From Planctomycetota bacterium (GTDB lineage: Bacteria; Planctomycetota; Planctomycetia; Pirellulales; UBA1268), in NCBI GenBank assembly GCA_003671185.1, contig QWPN01000034.1:1-42769 (forward strand): a stretch of 42,769 nucleotides of DNA, written 5' to 3'. Position numbers and translations under genes: made by a program. Positions 10,238 to 19,091 of the stretch are shown here, in pieces. The notes under the pieces are model-generated. The model made no database searches and was not told the DNA's origin. It saw only the letters and a program-made list of their open reading frames with translations. Every line of letters begins with the position of its first letter. Position 1 is the first letter of the stretch.

Positions 10238-11731
10238 ATGGGCGAGCCACGCGGTTTCATGAAGTACGAGCGGAAGGTGAGCGGCTACGCGCCGGTGCCC
10301 GACCGCCTCAAGCACTACAACGAGTTCCTCACGATTCTCTCCCCCGAGGAGATGAAGACGCAGGGCGCCCGCTGCATGGACTGCGGCGTGCCCTTCTGCC
10401 ACACCGGATGCCCGCTGGGCAACATCATCCCCGACTTCAACGACCTCGTGTATCGCCAGCAGTGGCACGAGGCCAGTCAGCGGTTGCATGCCACCAACAA
10501 CTTTCCCGAATTCACCGGCCGCGTCTGCCCTGCCCCCTGCGAGGCGGCCTGCGTGCTGGGCATCAACGAGGATCCGGTCGCCATCAAGCAGATCGAGATG
10601 ACGATCGCCGACCGGGCTTTCGACGAGGGCTGGGTGGTGCCCGAGCCGCCGGCCGTCCGCACCGGCAAGCGCGTGGCCGTGGTGGGCAGCGGGCCCGCGG
10701 GGCTGGCCGCCGCGCAACAACTTAACCGGGCCGGTCATCTCGTGACCCTGTTCGAGCGGGCCGACCGTCCTGGCGGGCTGCTGATGTACGGGATTCCCGA
10801 CTTCAAGCTGGAAAAGTGGCGGGTCTGGCGTCGGGTCGAGCAGATGCGCGAGGAAGGGGTGGAGTTCCGCTGCGGCGTGAACGTCGGCGTCGACGTCAGC
10901 ACGCAGCAGTTGGCCGACGAGTACGACGCCCTGGTGCTCACCGGCGGCGCCACACTGGGCCGCGATCTGCCGATCCCCGGGCGCGAGCTCAAGGGCGTGC
11001 ACTACGCCATGGAGTTCCTGCCCCAGCAGAACAAGCGCAATGCCGGGGACGACGTGCAGGGGCAGATTCTGGCCGCGGGCAAGGACGTGATCGTGATCGG
11101 TGGCGGCGACACGGGAAGCGACTGTGACGGCACCAGCAACCGGCAGGGCTGCCGCAGCCTGACGCAGTTCGAACTGCTGCCGCAGCCGCCCGATCTTGGC
11201 AAGTATCCGCGGCGGCAGGAACGGCCGGCGCACACGCCCTGGCCGTCGTGGCCCGTCATGCTGCGCACAAGCTCGTCCCACGAGGAAGGGTGCCGGCGCG
11301 AGTGGAGCATCCTCACGAAGGAGTTCCTGGGCGACGAGTCCGGGTGCCTGCGTGGCCTGAAGACGGTGCGCATCGAGTGGTACAGCGACGCGGCCAGCGG
11401 GCAGCAGAAATTTCGTGAGCTGCCGGGCACCGAGGAGGAGTGGCCCTGTCAGCTGGCACTGCTGGCCATGGGCTTCATGGGACCCGAGAAGCAGGGGCCG
11501 ATCGCCGATCTGGGTATCGAGCTCGATCCGCGCGGCAACGTGAAGACTGGGCCGGATTACATGACGAGCCGGCCGGGCGTGTTCGCCGCGGGAGACCTGC
11601 GCCGTGGCCAGTCGCTTGTGGTGTGGGCGATCCACGAGGGCCGGGAGGCGGCCCGTGCCGTCGATCTCTGGCTGATGGGCCAGACGAACCTGCCCAGCCT
11701 CGCGGCCGGTGAATTCGCCGTGCATGCCTGA
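10238..11731 (+). CDS. gltD: Glutamate synthase small subunit
   Basis: 497 residues. The N-terminal Fe-S domain has [17 protein letters not shown] and [14 protein letters not shown], ligands of the 4Fe-4S clusters. The FAD site is [13 protein letters not shown], and the NAD(P)H site is [11 protein letters not shown]. The C-terminal [19 protein letters not shown] is the second FAD-contacting motif. It passes electrons from NADPH to GltB. ATG 10238 is preferred over ATG 10193 because AGGAGT lies seven bases upstream of it and the Fe-S domain starts normally with [12 protein letters not shown]. It lies 69 bases downstream of gltB, cotranscribed. Confidence 0.97.
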   Translation: MGEPRGFMKYERKVSGYAPVPDRLKHYNEFLTILSPEEMKTQGARCMDCGVPFCHTGCPLGNIIPDFNDLVYRQQWHEASQRLHATNNFPEFTGRVCPAPCEAACVLGINEDPVAIKQIEMTIADRAFDEGWVVPEPPAVRTGKRVAVVGSGPAGLAAAQQLNRAGHLVTLFERADRPGGLLMYGIPDFKLEKWRVWRRVEQMREEGVEFRCGVNVGVDVSTQQLADEYDALVLTGGATLGRDLPIPGRELKGVHYAMEFLPQQNKRNAGDDVQGQILAAGKDVIVIGGGDTGSDCDGTSNRQGCRSLTQFELLPQPPDLGKYPRRQERPAHTPWPSWPVMLRTSSSHEEGCRREWSILTKEFLGDESGCLRGLKTVRIEWYSDAASGQQKFRELPGTEEEWPCQLALLAMGFMGPEKQGPIADLGIELDPRGNVKTGPDYMTSRPGVFAAGDLRRGQSLVVWAIHEGREAARAVDLWLMGQTNLPSLAAGEFAVHA

Positions 11732-11808
11732 GCGGTCGCGGCCTCGAGGGAGGCGATGCCCGGCCATGTCGTCCCATGGACGGGGCGGCGACGAGCCGGC
11801 GTGGCCAT

Positions 11809-12603
11809 TCAGGCGGCGCGACCCGGACGGGGTGCCGATCCGGCCTCCATCCGCCGCCGTTGCAGGCTCACGCAGCGGTCGTAGAACGTGTGCTCCCAGC
11901 GCAGGACGCCCGGATCCTCGGCGACCACTTCATCGATCAGCGTTGCCACTCGGTGCGCCGGCAGGCGATGGCGGAGCCGAGTGTGCTGGCTGGCCGAATT
12001 GGTCTCCGGCAGCCAGCGCATGAAATCGGGATCGTCGTACAGGCAGACCGCGAGGTTTTCGAGCACGGTGTCGGCCCACGATTCGAGAAGCTGGTGTTCC
12101 TGGGCGGACGGCCTGCCGTCACCGGGGCGGGCCGCCCGTTCACGAAGCAGTCCCAGGGGAGAGTCGCCGAGAAACATGTGGAACCAGTGCATGTAACTGG
12201 CGTGCCAGTACTCGTGGGCCAGATAGGCCTGCAATCCCGCCACCGTCGGTCGGCGCAGGAACGCGCTGAGGAGCGGAAACCTTTCCGGTGCACAAAAACC
12301 GTTGCGGCGATTGTCGCGCAGGGCGTGCAGCACGATCGACTTGAATCGCTTGGCCGGGTTGCGGATCGAAGAGACGAGCAGCGCCCCGGGGGTCGGCGTG
12401 CTGCCTTCGAGCAGGACGCGGTGCCCGCCATCGAGATTGAGATCGGGAAACAGCCGCCGCGCGTGTTCCGTCACGGCCGTCCCGAAGCACTTGGGCACGT
12501 GCAGGAACGTGACGCGGCGGCCCGTGCCGCAGGCCGCGGAGAGAGTCTCCGTGAAGGCATCCGCCAGACTGCCGCGTGTGGGTGTCATGATTTCGATCAC
12601 CAT
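11809..12603 (-). CDS. Sulfotransferase-family protein
   Basis: 264 residues. RRVTFLHVPKCFGTAV (30-45) matches the PAPS 5'-phosphosulfate loop of carbohydrate sulfotransferases (HxPKxxGT). SSIRNPAKRFKS resembles the 3'-phosphate-binding motif (R-x-P-x-x-R). The Thr of the loop and Arg-Asn-Pro are present. A longer in-frame start at 12915 would add an Ala/Pro/Arg-rich tract unlike protein, so ATG 12603 is used; ATG 12588 is an alternative. It is convergent with gltD and divergent from a second sulfotransferase. The acceptor sugar is unknown, though neighbours point to surface glycan. Confidence 0.7.
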   Translation of the reverse strand: MVIEIMTPTRGSLADAFTETLSAACGTGRRVTFLHVPKCFGTAVTEHARRLFPDLNLDGGHRVLLEGSTPTPGALLVSSIRNPAKRFKSIVLHALRDNRRNGFCAPERFPLLSAFLRRPTVAGLQAYLAHEYWHASYMHWFHMFLGDSPLGLLRERAARPGDGRPSAQEHQLLESWADTVLENLAVCLYDDPDFMRWLPETNSASQHTRLRHRLPAHRVATLIDEVVAEDPGVLRWEHTFYDRCVSLQRRRMEAGSAPRPGRAA

Positions 12604-12947
12604 GCCGCGCCCGGGCGACCGTTCTCCCGGCGGCGGTATGGCGGGGACGAGAGGGTTGTGGTTGCAGGTTGATTCGGCACGCGAGGGGCGAGTTGTTGAG
12701 AGTCCGGGCCGCGGGCATCGCGTGCGGGGATGCCAGGGGCCGACGGCGGAATCTGGGCATGCCCGGGACATGCCGGGGCATGCCGTCCCGCGCCACTCGG
12801 CGTTGCCTGGGCCAAGCGGCCCGACCCGGCAAGGCGGGCAAGGGCGGGCCGCAAACATCGTGTTGGCTTGCCGGTTTTGCCGATCAGATCCGGCAGGGAG
12901 TGCTCCATGCGACACGGCCCGTCGCCCTCTCCTCGCGGAGTGAATGC
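12604..12947. other. Divergent region between two sulfotransferases
   Basis: 344 bases without a credible gene; reading frames through it are Arg/Pro/Gly-rich shadows. It should contain the promoters of both sulfotransferase genes, but no convincing -35/-10 pair was found. It holds the CATGCC repeat cluster at 12755-12789. Confidence 0.5.
12755..12789. repeat. CATGCC repeat cluster, possible operator
   Basis: GGGCATGCCC (12755-12764) is a perfect 10-base palindrome. It is followed by ACATGCCGGGG and CATGCCGTCCC, giving three CATGCC units about ten bases apart. GGGAC (12765-12769) and GTCCC (12785-12789) enclose ATGCC and GGCAT, so a hairpin is also possible. Helical spacing in a shared divergent region suggests an operator, but in GC-rich DNA chance is a real alternative. 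Confidence 0.35.
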
Positions 12948-13691
12948 TTGGAACCGCTCGTCTTCCTCCACAATCCCAAAGCCGGCGGCACGTCGATCAC
13001 CGACGCCCTGCGCAACTGCTACGCGCCCGGGGAGCTCGCCCCAACGTTGGAGAGCGCTCCGCACGAACGGCGGCCGGCCGCGTGGCGACGCCTGTCGGGT
13101 TGCCGCTTCGTGGCCGGCCACTTCGGCCACGAGGTCGCGGCACGTCATTTTCCCGGCCATGCCCTGATCACCAACTTTCGCCACCCCGTGGCCCGGATCG
13201 TCTCGCTTTATGATTTCTGGCGCCGCATCGTCGATCCCGGCCTGTTCCGCTTTTCCGCCCGCAGCGGACCGGCACATGCCCGGCGGCTCACCTTCTCCGA
13301 GTTCGTGAGGAGCGACAGTCCCTTCCTCAGTTTGTACATCGCCGATTTCCACACCCGGCAGATCCTGGAGTCGGGCTGGACGCTGCGCACCATCGACGCC
13401 GGCGGCATGGCGCTGGCCAAAGAGCGGACGGCCGCCATGCGCTGGTTCTACGTCTGCGAGTTCGAGCAGCAGTCGCTGGCCTGGCTCCACGAGGTGTTCC
13501 CGGACGTGGTTTCTGGACGCGGCATCGGTCGCGCCAACGTCAACGCGTCGCGTGAACGCACCGTGCCCAGCACGGCGGACGTGGCGGTGATCGAGGAACG
13601 CAACCGGCACGATCTCGAACTCTACGAGTTCGCCGTGGTGTCGCTGCAGGCCCGCGCAACGCCGGCCGTGGCATTGCGCCGCGTCGCCTAG
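12948..13691 (+). CDS. Sulfotransferase-family protein, TTG start
   Basis: 247 residues. The chain opens with EPLVFLHNPKAGGTSITDAL, the PAPS loop (PKAGGTS). ITNFRHPVARIVSLYDFW is the 3'-phosphate motif (FRHPVARIVS). This is the layout of sulfotransferase-2-like enzymes. No ATG or GTG fits in frame close to the domain. A TTG at 12948 has GGAG seven bases upstream (12937-12940) and puts the loop eight residues from the start, so it is chosen. The frame stays open upstream to 12669, but that extension is low-complexity. Likely transfers sulfate to a glycan; it may share regulation with the divergent sulfotransferase. Confidence 0.72.
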   Translation: MEPLVFLHNPKAGGTSITDALRNCYAPGELAPTLESAPHERRPAAWRRLSGCRFVAGHFGHEVAARHFPGHALITNFRHPVARIVSLYDFWRRIVDPGLFRFSARSGPAHARRLTFSEFVRSDSPFLSLYIADFHTRQILESGWTLRTIDAGGMALAKERTAAMRWFYVCEFEQQSLAWLHEVFPDVVSGRGIGRANVNASRERTVPSTADVAVIEERNRHDLELYEFAVVSLQARATPAVALRRVA

Positions 13692-13739
13692 CCGGCCGTG
13701 AAACACTCGACGGACGCAGGTTTTCATGGGCATGCCAGG

Positions 13740-14471
13740 CTATGCGGCAGCCCGCACGAAGAACGAATTCACGTCCCGCGAGCCGTCGTAGCGGTAGCCG
13801 AGCGGTTCGATCGCCGACCTCAGCCGATCGATCCCCAGGTGGCCGTGCTCGACACAGATCAGCCCGGGCAGCACCGGACACCCCACCATGCCCGCCACGA
13901 CGTCGAGTTCGGCCCCCTCCACGTCGAGCACGAACAGGTCGACCCGTGCCAGCCTGCGGTCAGCGACGAGGGTGCGCCACGTGGTCGTGCGGACCGTGTA
14001 GGGCCGTTCCTTCCAGCCGGAGGCACGGATCTCGCGCAGGTGTTCCGGGTGATGCCGCAGCGACCCGTTGGTGCACAGGTCGCCAAATCGGGGGTGCACG
14101 ACGGCCGTGAACGTGGCCTCGCCCTCCGCGTTTGAGAGGGCCGCATGCACGTTGGCCGACAGCGGACGGTTGACCGCCAGTTTCTTGAAGATGGGGGGTG
14201 ACGGCTCGACGTTCACGCCCAGCCAGCCCAGCGTCTCCTCGAAGAATTTGCAGGTCGACTCGGTGACGCCGTCGAACGCGCCGCATTCCACGAACACACC
14301 GTCGCGGGGATCGGTGGGAAAGTACCGCTCGTGCAGCATCTGGTCGAGCGGCGGGTCGAACTGCCCGTAGTAACGGTAGTTGCCCACCTGCCGTCCCAGG
14401 GGCTGCGGCGGGGCCGCGTGCCAGCCCAGGGCGTTCTTCAGCGTGGCGAGCAGTTGTTTCATGGGAGTCAT
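13740..14471 (-). CDS. FkbM-family methyltransferase
   Basis: 243 residues. The SAM-binding start is DGVFVECGAFDGVTEST, followed by GVNVEPSPPIFKKL with the acidic residue at the end of beta-2. DLFVLDVEGAELDVVAGM is the second family signature. These are hallmarks of FkbM methyltransferases, which O-methylate sugars or polyketides. ATG 14471 starts two bases after the stop of the upstream glycosyltransferase gene, so translation is likely coupled; ATG 14462 is an alternative. It is last in the glycan operon, and may methylate a sugar on the product. Confidence 0.85.
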   Translation of the reverse strand: MTPMKQLLATLKNALGWHAAPPQPLGRQVGNYRYYGQFDPPLDQMLHERYFPTDPRDGVFVECGAFDGVTESTCKFFEETLGWLGVNVEPSPPIFKKLAVNRPLSANVHAALSNAEGEATFTAVVHPRFGDLCTNGSLRHHPEHLREIRASGWKERPYTVRTTTWRTLVADRRLARVDLFVLDVEGAELDVVAGMVGCPVLPGLICVEHGHLGIDRLRSAIEPLGYRYDGSRDVNSFFVRAAA

Positions 14472-14473
14472 TC

Positions 14474-15727
14474 TCAGGACCGGGAAGCCGCCTCGGTCAA
14501 CACGTCGAGCCAACGTACGGCCGCATCCCGCCAGGTGTATTGCTGCATGACGTGGAAGGCATGCTGTTGGTCGGCCACGAAACCGGCGCGGTCGGCTTCG
14601 ATGCGATCCACGATCGGCGCCAGTGACGCCGGGTCGGCCGGATCGAGATAGGGCATGGCGGCACCGAAGCCGGCGAACTGTTCCTGCAGGGCGGGGATCG
14701 CCGACACGACGGCCGGGCAGCCACAATGCAGCGCCTCCATCGCCGGGAAGGAGCCCTGCTCGTAGAGCGAGGGCACGACCGTGGCGAAGGCGTGGCGGTA
14801 CAGCGATTGCAGCTGTTCGCGAGAGACCTTCCCCAGCACGAACACATCCGCAGCGACCCCCAGACGGCTTATCAGGTGGCGTAGCGGCGCGGGGCAGTGC
14901 CGGATCCCCGTGAACACCACCTGCCACCGCTTGCCGTCGCGGCGCTTGAGAAGAGCCAGGGCTTCGACCAGCCAGGCGTGGTTCTTGTAGGGACGAAAAC
15001 TCGCCGGATAGAAGAGATAGGGCGCGGTGACGCCGGCGGGCAGGTGGGCCTCGGGCGACACGGCCGCGTCGCCCTGCAGATCCGAGGGTACTGCCGGCGG
15101 GATCACGCGCAGCTTCTCCGGGGGCAGATGCAGCGTTCCGATCAGGTCGTGATCGCGGATGAAGTTCGACATGCAGGCCACGAGCCGGGCCGCGGCGGCC
15201 ACTCGGGACACCCGCTGTTTGAGGATTCTCAGCCGCGACGGGCTCACCATGTCGGGAAAGTGGTAGGTCACGAGGTCGTGGATCGCCACCACGGTGGGCC
15301 GGCTGAACTCCTGATCGAGACTCACGTAGGGCAACAGCCAGACATCGCACGAGGCGATGATCTGCTGCCGCTCAGCCTCCCGGTCGGTTTCCAGCCGGCG
15401 TTGCCAGGCGGCCAGGGCCATGTCGCACCCCTGCCGCAACGACTGCTGTTCATCCGGGGCGCCCAGCGACTTGCGCAGCCCGCGCACCAACTTGTAGGTC
15501 AGCCTGTCCAGACCGCGCAGCGGCGATTCTGCGACCACGTCGATGCGGCCATCTCCTGCCCGCACCGCGGGTTCCAGTGCGGCGAGGTTGTCGGGATGCG
15601 CCTTGAGCGTGACGTGGCAGTCGGGGGCGGCCGCGACCAGGCCGCGGACAAGATTGTCGACGAACACCCCGATGCCTTCGCTAGGCTCGAGCGTGAAACC
15701 GTAGTCGCACCAGATCCCGATTCTCAC
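14474..15727 (-). CDS. Family-4-like glycosyltransferase
   Basis: 417 residues, GT-B fold. The N-terminal domain opens MRIGIWCDYGF and has EGIGVFVDNLVRGL. The C-terminal nucleotide-sugar domain holds LFYPASFRPYKNHAWLVEAL and VVPSLYEQGSFPAMEALHCG, whose two Glu residues spaced E-x7-E are typical of retaining GT4 enzymes. GCPAVVSAIPALQEQFAG follows. Donor and acceptor are unknown. It is placed 66 bases after the aminotransferase and just ahead of FkbM, so it may transfer the amino sugar made by the neighbours. Confidence 0.87.
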   Translation of the reverse strand: MRIGIWCDYGFTLEPSEGIGVFVDNLVRGLVAAAPDCHVTLKAHPDNLAALEPAVRAGDGRIDVVAESPLRGLDRLTYKLVRGLRKSLGAPDEQQSLRQGCDMALAAWQRRLETDREAERQQIIASCDVWLLPYVSLDQEFSRPTVVAIHDLVTYHFPDMVSPSRLRILKQRVSRVAAAARLVACMSNFIRDHDLIGTLHLPPEKLRVIPPAVPSDLQGDAAVSPEAHLPAGVTAPYLFYPASFRPYKNHAWLVEALALLKRRDGKRWQVVFTGIRHCPAPLRHLISRLGVAADVFVLGKVSREQLQSLYRHAFATVVPSLYEQGSFPAMEALHCGCPAVVSAIPALQEQFAGFGAAMPYLDPADPASLAPIVDRIEADRAGFVADQQHAFHVMQQYTWRDAAVRWLDVLTEAASRS

Positions 15728-15794
15728 GACGCGCCTCGCCGACCGTCCTCTATCGCCGCTCTGGGATCACCGAGCCGGGAATCCATGCGGCTCC

Positions 15795-16955
15795 TCAGGC
15801 TGCCCGGCGCTGGAGTCCGGGTGATACGGTCCGGCCCTTCAGCGCCGCCACCAGGCTGTCGCAGACGTAATCGACATCGGCTTCGCTGAGCAGCGTGTGG
15901 GTGGGCAGCATGATCCCGTCGTGCCCCAGCCGGTCGGTGACGGGCAGGCTGGTGTCGCGCCGCTCGTGATTACCGCGGTACGGGGGCAACGTGTGGATTG
16001 GCACGAACATCGGCCGCGTTTCGATGCCCGCCGCCTCGAGCTGCCGTGCCAGTTCGTCACGGGGCACGCCGCAGGCCGCCGCATCGATGAGCACGGCGAA
16101 CATCCAGGGAGATGTCGTGGCCCACTCCGCGTCGTCGCGCACCTCGACGCCGCGGATGCCCCGCAGCCGTGATTCGTAGTGGCTGACGACGCGGCGGCGG
16201 TTGTCGAGGATCTGGCCGCGGCGGTCCATCTGCCCGCAGAGGATGGCGGCAGCGACGTTCGTCATGCGGTAATTGAAGCCGATGATCGGGAAGTAGTACC
16301 GCTGCCGCGGATCCATGCCCTGGCCGCGCAGCATGCGCATGCGCTGTTCGAGGGCCGGGTCCTGGAACGTGACAGCTCCACCCTCGCCGCTGGTGAGCAC
16401 TTTGTTGCCGTAGAACGAGAAGGTGGCGATGCGTCCCAGGCTACCCACACGACGGCCGCGGTAGGTGGCGAAGGTGGCCTCGGCCGCATCCTCGACGACC
16501 CACAGGCCGTGCATGCCGGCGATTTCCAGGATCGGGTCCATGTCGGCAGGATGGCCCAGCAGGTGCACCGGGATGATGCCCTTGGTGTGCGGCGTGATGG
16601 CATCCTCGATGCGGGCCGGGTCGATGCACCAGGTGAGAGGATCGACGTCCACGAATACCGGTTCGGCCCCGCAGTAGCGGACTGCGTTGGCGGTGGCGAT
16701 GTAGGTCATCGAGGGCACGATCACTTCGTCGCCGGGACCCACGTTGAGCGTGGCCAGGGCGAGGTGGATCGCGGTCGTGCCGTTGGACACGGCCAGGGCG
16801 TGCTGGCAGTCGCAGGCGGCGGCGAACTCCCGCTCGAAACGACGCAGGAACTCGCCGTTGGAGGAAATCCACGTGCTGCGGATCGCCTCCACGACGTTGG
16901 CCTCCTCCAGTTCGGATAGGTCGGGCTCGGCGATGGCGATGCGACGGTTTTTCAT
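15795..16955 (-). CDS. DegT/DnrJ-type sugar aminotransferase, perosamine-synthase-like
   Basis: 386 residues. SNGTTAIHLAL (57-67) and PSMTYIATANAV give the PLP phosphate site. VVEDAAEA carries the PLP-binding Asp156, and the Schiff-base Lys185 sits in FSFYGNKVLTSGEGG, a form common in perosamine synthases and other enzymes that aminate C4 of nucleotide-linked 4-keto-6-deoxy sugars. ATG 16955 overlaps the stop of the GNAT gene (ATGA), showing tight coupling. With an N-acyltransferase next to it, the probable product is an N-acylated 4-amino-4,6-dideoxyhexose. The exact sugar is inferred, as no dehydratase gene lies in the window. Confidence 0.88.
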   Translation of the reverse strand: MKNRRIAIAEPDLSELEEANVVEAIRSTWISSNGEFLRRFEREFAAACDCQHALAVSNGTTAIHLALATLNVGPGDEVIVPSMTYIATANAVRYCGAEPVFVDVDPLTWCIDPARIEDAITPHTKGIIPVHLLGHPADMDPILEIAGMHGLWVVEDAAEATFATYRGRRVGSLGRIATFSFYGNKVLTSGEGGAVTFQDPALEQRMRMLRGQGMDPRQRYYFPIIGFNYRMTNVAAAILCGQMDRRGQILDNRRRVVSHYESRLRGIRGVEVRDDAEWATTSPWMFAVLIDAAACGVPRDELARQLEAAGIETRPMFVPIHTLPPYRGNHERRDTSLPVTDRLGHDGIMLPTHTLLSEADVDYVCDSLVAALKGRTVSPGLQRRAA

Positions 16956-17485
16956 GCAGCGGATTCCTTCTCCAGCCGGTCCAGTTCGGTGAAGCCGAGG
17001 AACTCCCGATCGTTGAGCGGTTCGAGCCGGTAGCCGAGCGCTGCGTAGAGGCGGATGGCGGCGGCGTTGTCGCGGTACACCTTGAGCCGGACGCGGATCG
17101 CACCCCGGTCGCGGGCCACGTCGTGCAGGTGCTCCATCATGCTGCGGGCCACGCCGCGGCCGCGGGCGGAGGGATGGACGGCGATGCCCAGGCTCGGCAC
17201 CTCGTAGCCTTCTGACCAGCCGCGCAGCAGCCCGTAGGCCACGACCTGCCGGTCCTCGACAGCGACCCAATACTCGTCGCGCGGGCCGGCGGCTGGACGG
17301 CACAGCGCCTCGAGGGTGTGGCGATCGAAGGCGTGCGGGTGGAAGGCCCGCGCCTCGCCGCTGGTGACGAGGGCCGCCAGGAGGTCGACAAGTCCGCCGA
17401 CGGTGTCGTCCGCGAGCGGTCGATACGCGAGCCGGGCCGCCCGACCGGGCGGTGTGAAGGTGCCGAAGACGGTGTCCGATGCCAT
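16952..17485 (-). CDS. GNAT-family N-acetyltransferase, sugar-amine type
   Basis: 177 residues. The acetyl-CoA pyrophosphate loop is seen in SLGIAVHPSARGRGVARSMM (R-G-x-G-V-A). A following RVRLKVYRDNAAAIRLYAALGY is the usual GNAT motif B. The frame is open upstream, but ATG 17485 (MASDTVFG) is the first start that fits the domain length. The stop overlaps the next start by ATGA. By position it likely acylates the 4-amino sugar, as PseH or PerB-type enzymes do; this is inference, and a protein substrate is possible. Confidence 0.8.
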   Translation of the reverse strand: MASDTVFGTFTPPGRAARLAYRPLADDTVGGLVDLLAALVTSGEARAFHPHAFDRHTLEALCRPAAGPRDEYWVAVEDRQVVAYGLLRGWSEGYEVPSLGIAVHPSARGRGVARSMMEHLHDVARDRGAIRVRLKVYRDNAAAIRLYAALGYRLEPLNDREFLGFTELDRLEKESAA

Positions 17486-17519
17486 GGAATGCGGCCCGCC
17501 GGGCCGGCTCTGGGGGCTG

Positions 17520-17540
17520 GGGACGGTAGCAGGCCGTCCC
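17520..17540 (-). promoter_or_regulatory. Candidate -10 within a palindrome upstream of the glycan operon
   Basis: On the minus strand GCTACCGT (17523-17530) lies 38 bases before the GNAT start. It is embedded in a 7-base inverted repeat, GGGACGG (17520-17526) and CCGTCCC (17534-17540), which could be an operator over the -10 region. A further repeat with TTTTTGGGC (17557-17565) and GCCCGAAAAA (17571-17580) lies just upstream. No -35 was recognised. Confidence 0.35.
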
Positions 17541-17606
17541 GGGCGCCGAAATGGCATTTTTGGGCGGCTTGCCCGAAAAAATGACCGAGGAGCGCGGCGG
17601 TTCCGC

Positions 17607-18947
17607 TCACGGTGCCGGTCGCAGTTCCACTGCCAACTCCCCCTCGTTGTCGTGGAGGTCGCCCGGTGCCTCGTTGAGCTTGAGATACAGCGGTCCGTCC
17701 GTCGCGGCCGCAAACTCCCCGTTGGTGCCCTCTGCCAGGGTCACGAAGCGCGGCCGGGCGGTCGGGCCGTCGGCAGCAACCCATTGCGCCGCCAGCAAGC
17801 GGCCGACGGGCCGTCCCCGATACCAGCGCAAGGAGATGCCGTCGGGGCTACTCTGGAGAACTGTACCGCCGGCTGCATCACCCGCAGCGCTCAGGCTACC
17901 CACCGTGACCCGTCCCCGGCCGGCGATCGCGTAGCGGCTGCCACGGACGAGCGACGCTCCCGTGTTCTGCCAGCCCCGGGTGGATTGCACGGTCAGCTGC
18001 CGCGGCCCCCGCAGCGGCGCTCCAGGCGACCAGTCGACAGCCGACCTGGCGAAGTCGTAGCCGTAGTCGATGTCGTCGGTGAAGGCGTCGAAGTCGCGGG
18101 CGGCTTGGGCCGCATCCCAGCCGGGGGCGGCCGCCAGCCGGTCGTTGAGGGCTGCGTCGAGCACGCCGCGTTCGACCGCCGCGAACCGGGCGGCGTGGGC
18201 CGGATGACGGGCCAGCAGGGCCACGGCCGCCCAACTCGACGCATAGGCCGCGATCTCGTGGTGCTCTCCCGATGGCGTCGCCAGCACGTCGGCCAGGCCC
18301 GGCACGCGGTCCTGCCGGCGCAGTTCACGGATCTTCTCGATGCGGCCCAACTGCTCGACATCGGCCGCACGCAGCGGCACAGGGGTCGATTCGAAACGGA
18401 TGCGGCCGTCCTCGTCGGCGCCGAGCCGGTGTGTCGCCAGGCACTCGGCGATGCCCTCCGTGTACCAGACGGGAGCGCCCAGGTTGCGCACGGTGATCGT
18501 GAAGGCGTGCACGCCCTCGTGGAGCAACAGGTGCCTGCGGTAGGCGGGGTTCGACTGGTCCATCATCCAGAACCGGTTTCGGTCGCAGAAACCGTTGGCG
18601 AAATCGGGGATGCCGTCAGGAAGCAACCCGGCGGCGCGGATGCGTTCCCGGTCGACGACCAGGCAGCCGAACACCCGCCAGGCCGCGATTGCCTGAGGAT
18701 CGATGCCGTAGTGGGCGCACCACGCGTCGCAGGCCTGGTCGAAGATCTGCGGCAGTTCGGTGACGCCGTCGCCTTCACGCGGCGGGCGATCGGTGGCCAG
18801 CGACAGGTGTCGTCCTTCCAGGACGCGCAAGTCCGCCCGCCGGGCCAGGGCCACCAGTGGCGCCACGGGAATCACCTCGGCGGCTGCGGTGCCGGCGGAT
18901 ATCGCCACCGCCAGCAGAGGTATCAGGAGCGGCTGCGTGTTTCTCAT
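17607..18947 (-). CDS. Secreted HExxH metallopeptidase-like protein
   Basis: 446 residues. A hydrophobic N-terminus (LLIPLLAVAISAGTAAA) suggests a signal peptide. HEGVH at 143-147 fits the HExxH zinc motif, and WYTEGIAE (161-168) supplies a Glu about 20 residues later, as in gluzincin peptidases of the MA clan such as the DUF1570-like group. The last ~130 residues form a beta-rich domain (LTVQSTRGWQNTGASLVRGSRYAIAGRG) that resembles a sugar- or cell-surface-binding module. ATG 18947 is chosen because it begins the signal peptide. The substrate is unknown. Confidence 0.62.
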   Translation of the reverse strand: MRNTQPLLIPLLAVAISAGTAAAEVIPVAPLVALARRADLRVLEGRHLSLATDRPPREGDGVTELPQIFDQACDAWCAHYGIDPQAIAAWRVFGCLVVDRERIRAAGLLPDGIPDFANGFCDRNRFWMMDQSNPAYRRHLLLHEGVHAFTITVRNLGAPVWYTEGIAECLATHRLGADEDGRIRFESTPVPLRAADVEQLGRIEKIRELRRQDRVPGLADVLATPSGEHHEIAAYASSWAAVALLARHPAHAARFAAVERGVLDAALNDRLAAAPGWDAAQAARDFDAFTDDIDYGYDFARSAVDWSPGAPLRGPRQLTVQSTRGWQNTGASLVRGSRYAIAGRGRVTVGSLSAAGDAAGGTVLQSSPDGISLRWYRGRPVGRLLAAQWVAADGPTARPRFVTLAEGTNGEFAAATDGPLYLKLNEAPGDLHDNEGELAVELRPAP

Positions 18948-19091
18948 TCCGCCCAGTTCACCCAGACTGTGGCACTCCGGCAAGCCGTGTCGTCGAGGAT
19001 GTGATGATTCCACGGCGAGGCCGAAAAATTCGATTCGCGGGGGCGAAGGAGGGCTGCTACAAGCCCAGGTCGCTCCAGGAGGACGGACGAC

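Noticed and set aside
10223-11767. 514-codon open frame antisense to gltD
   Set aside because: Overlaps a well-supported gene almost entirely; low-complexity shadow.
12604-12915. N-terminal extension of the first sulfotransferase
   Set aside because: The added 100 residues are Arg/Pro/Cys-rich and lie in the divergent control region.
17557-17580. Hairpin between the peptidase and GNAT genes read as a terminator
   Set aside because: The stem is only four GC pairs and neither strand has a T-run directly after it in the correct place.
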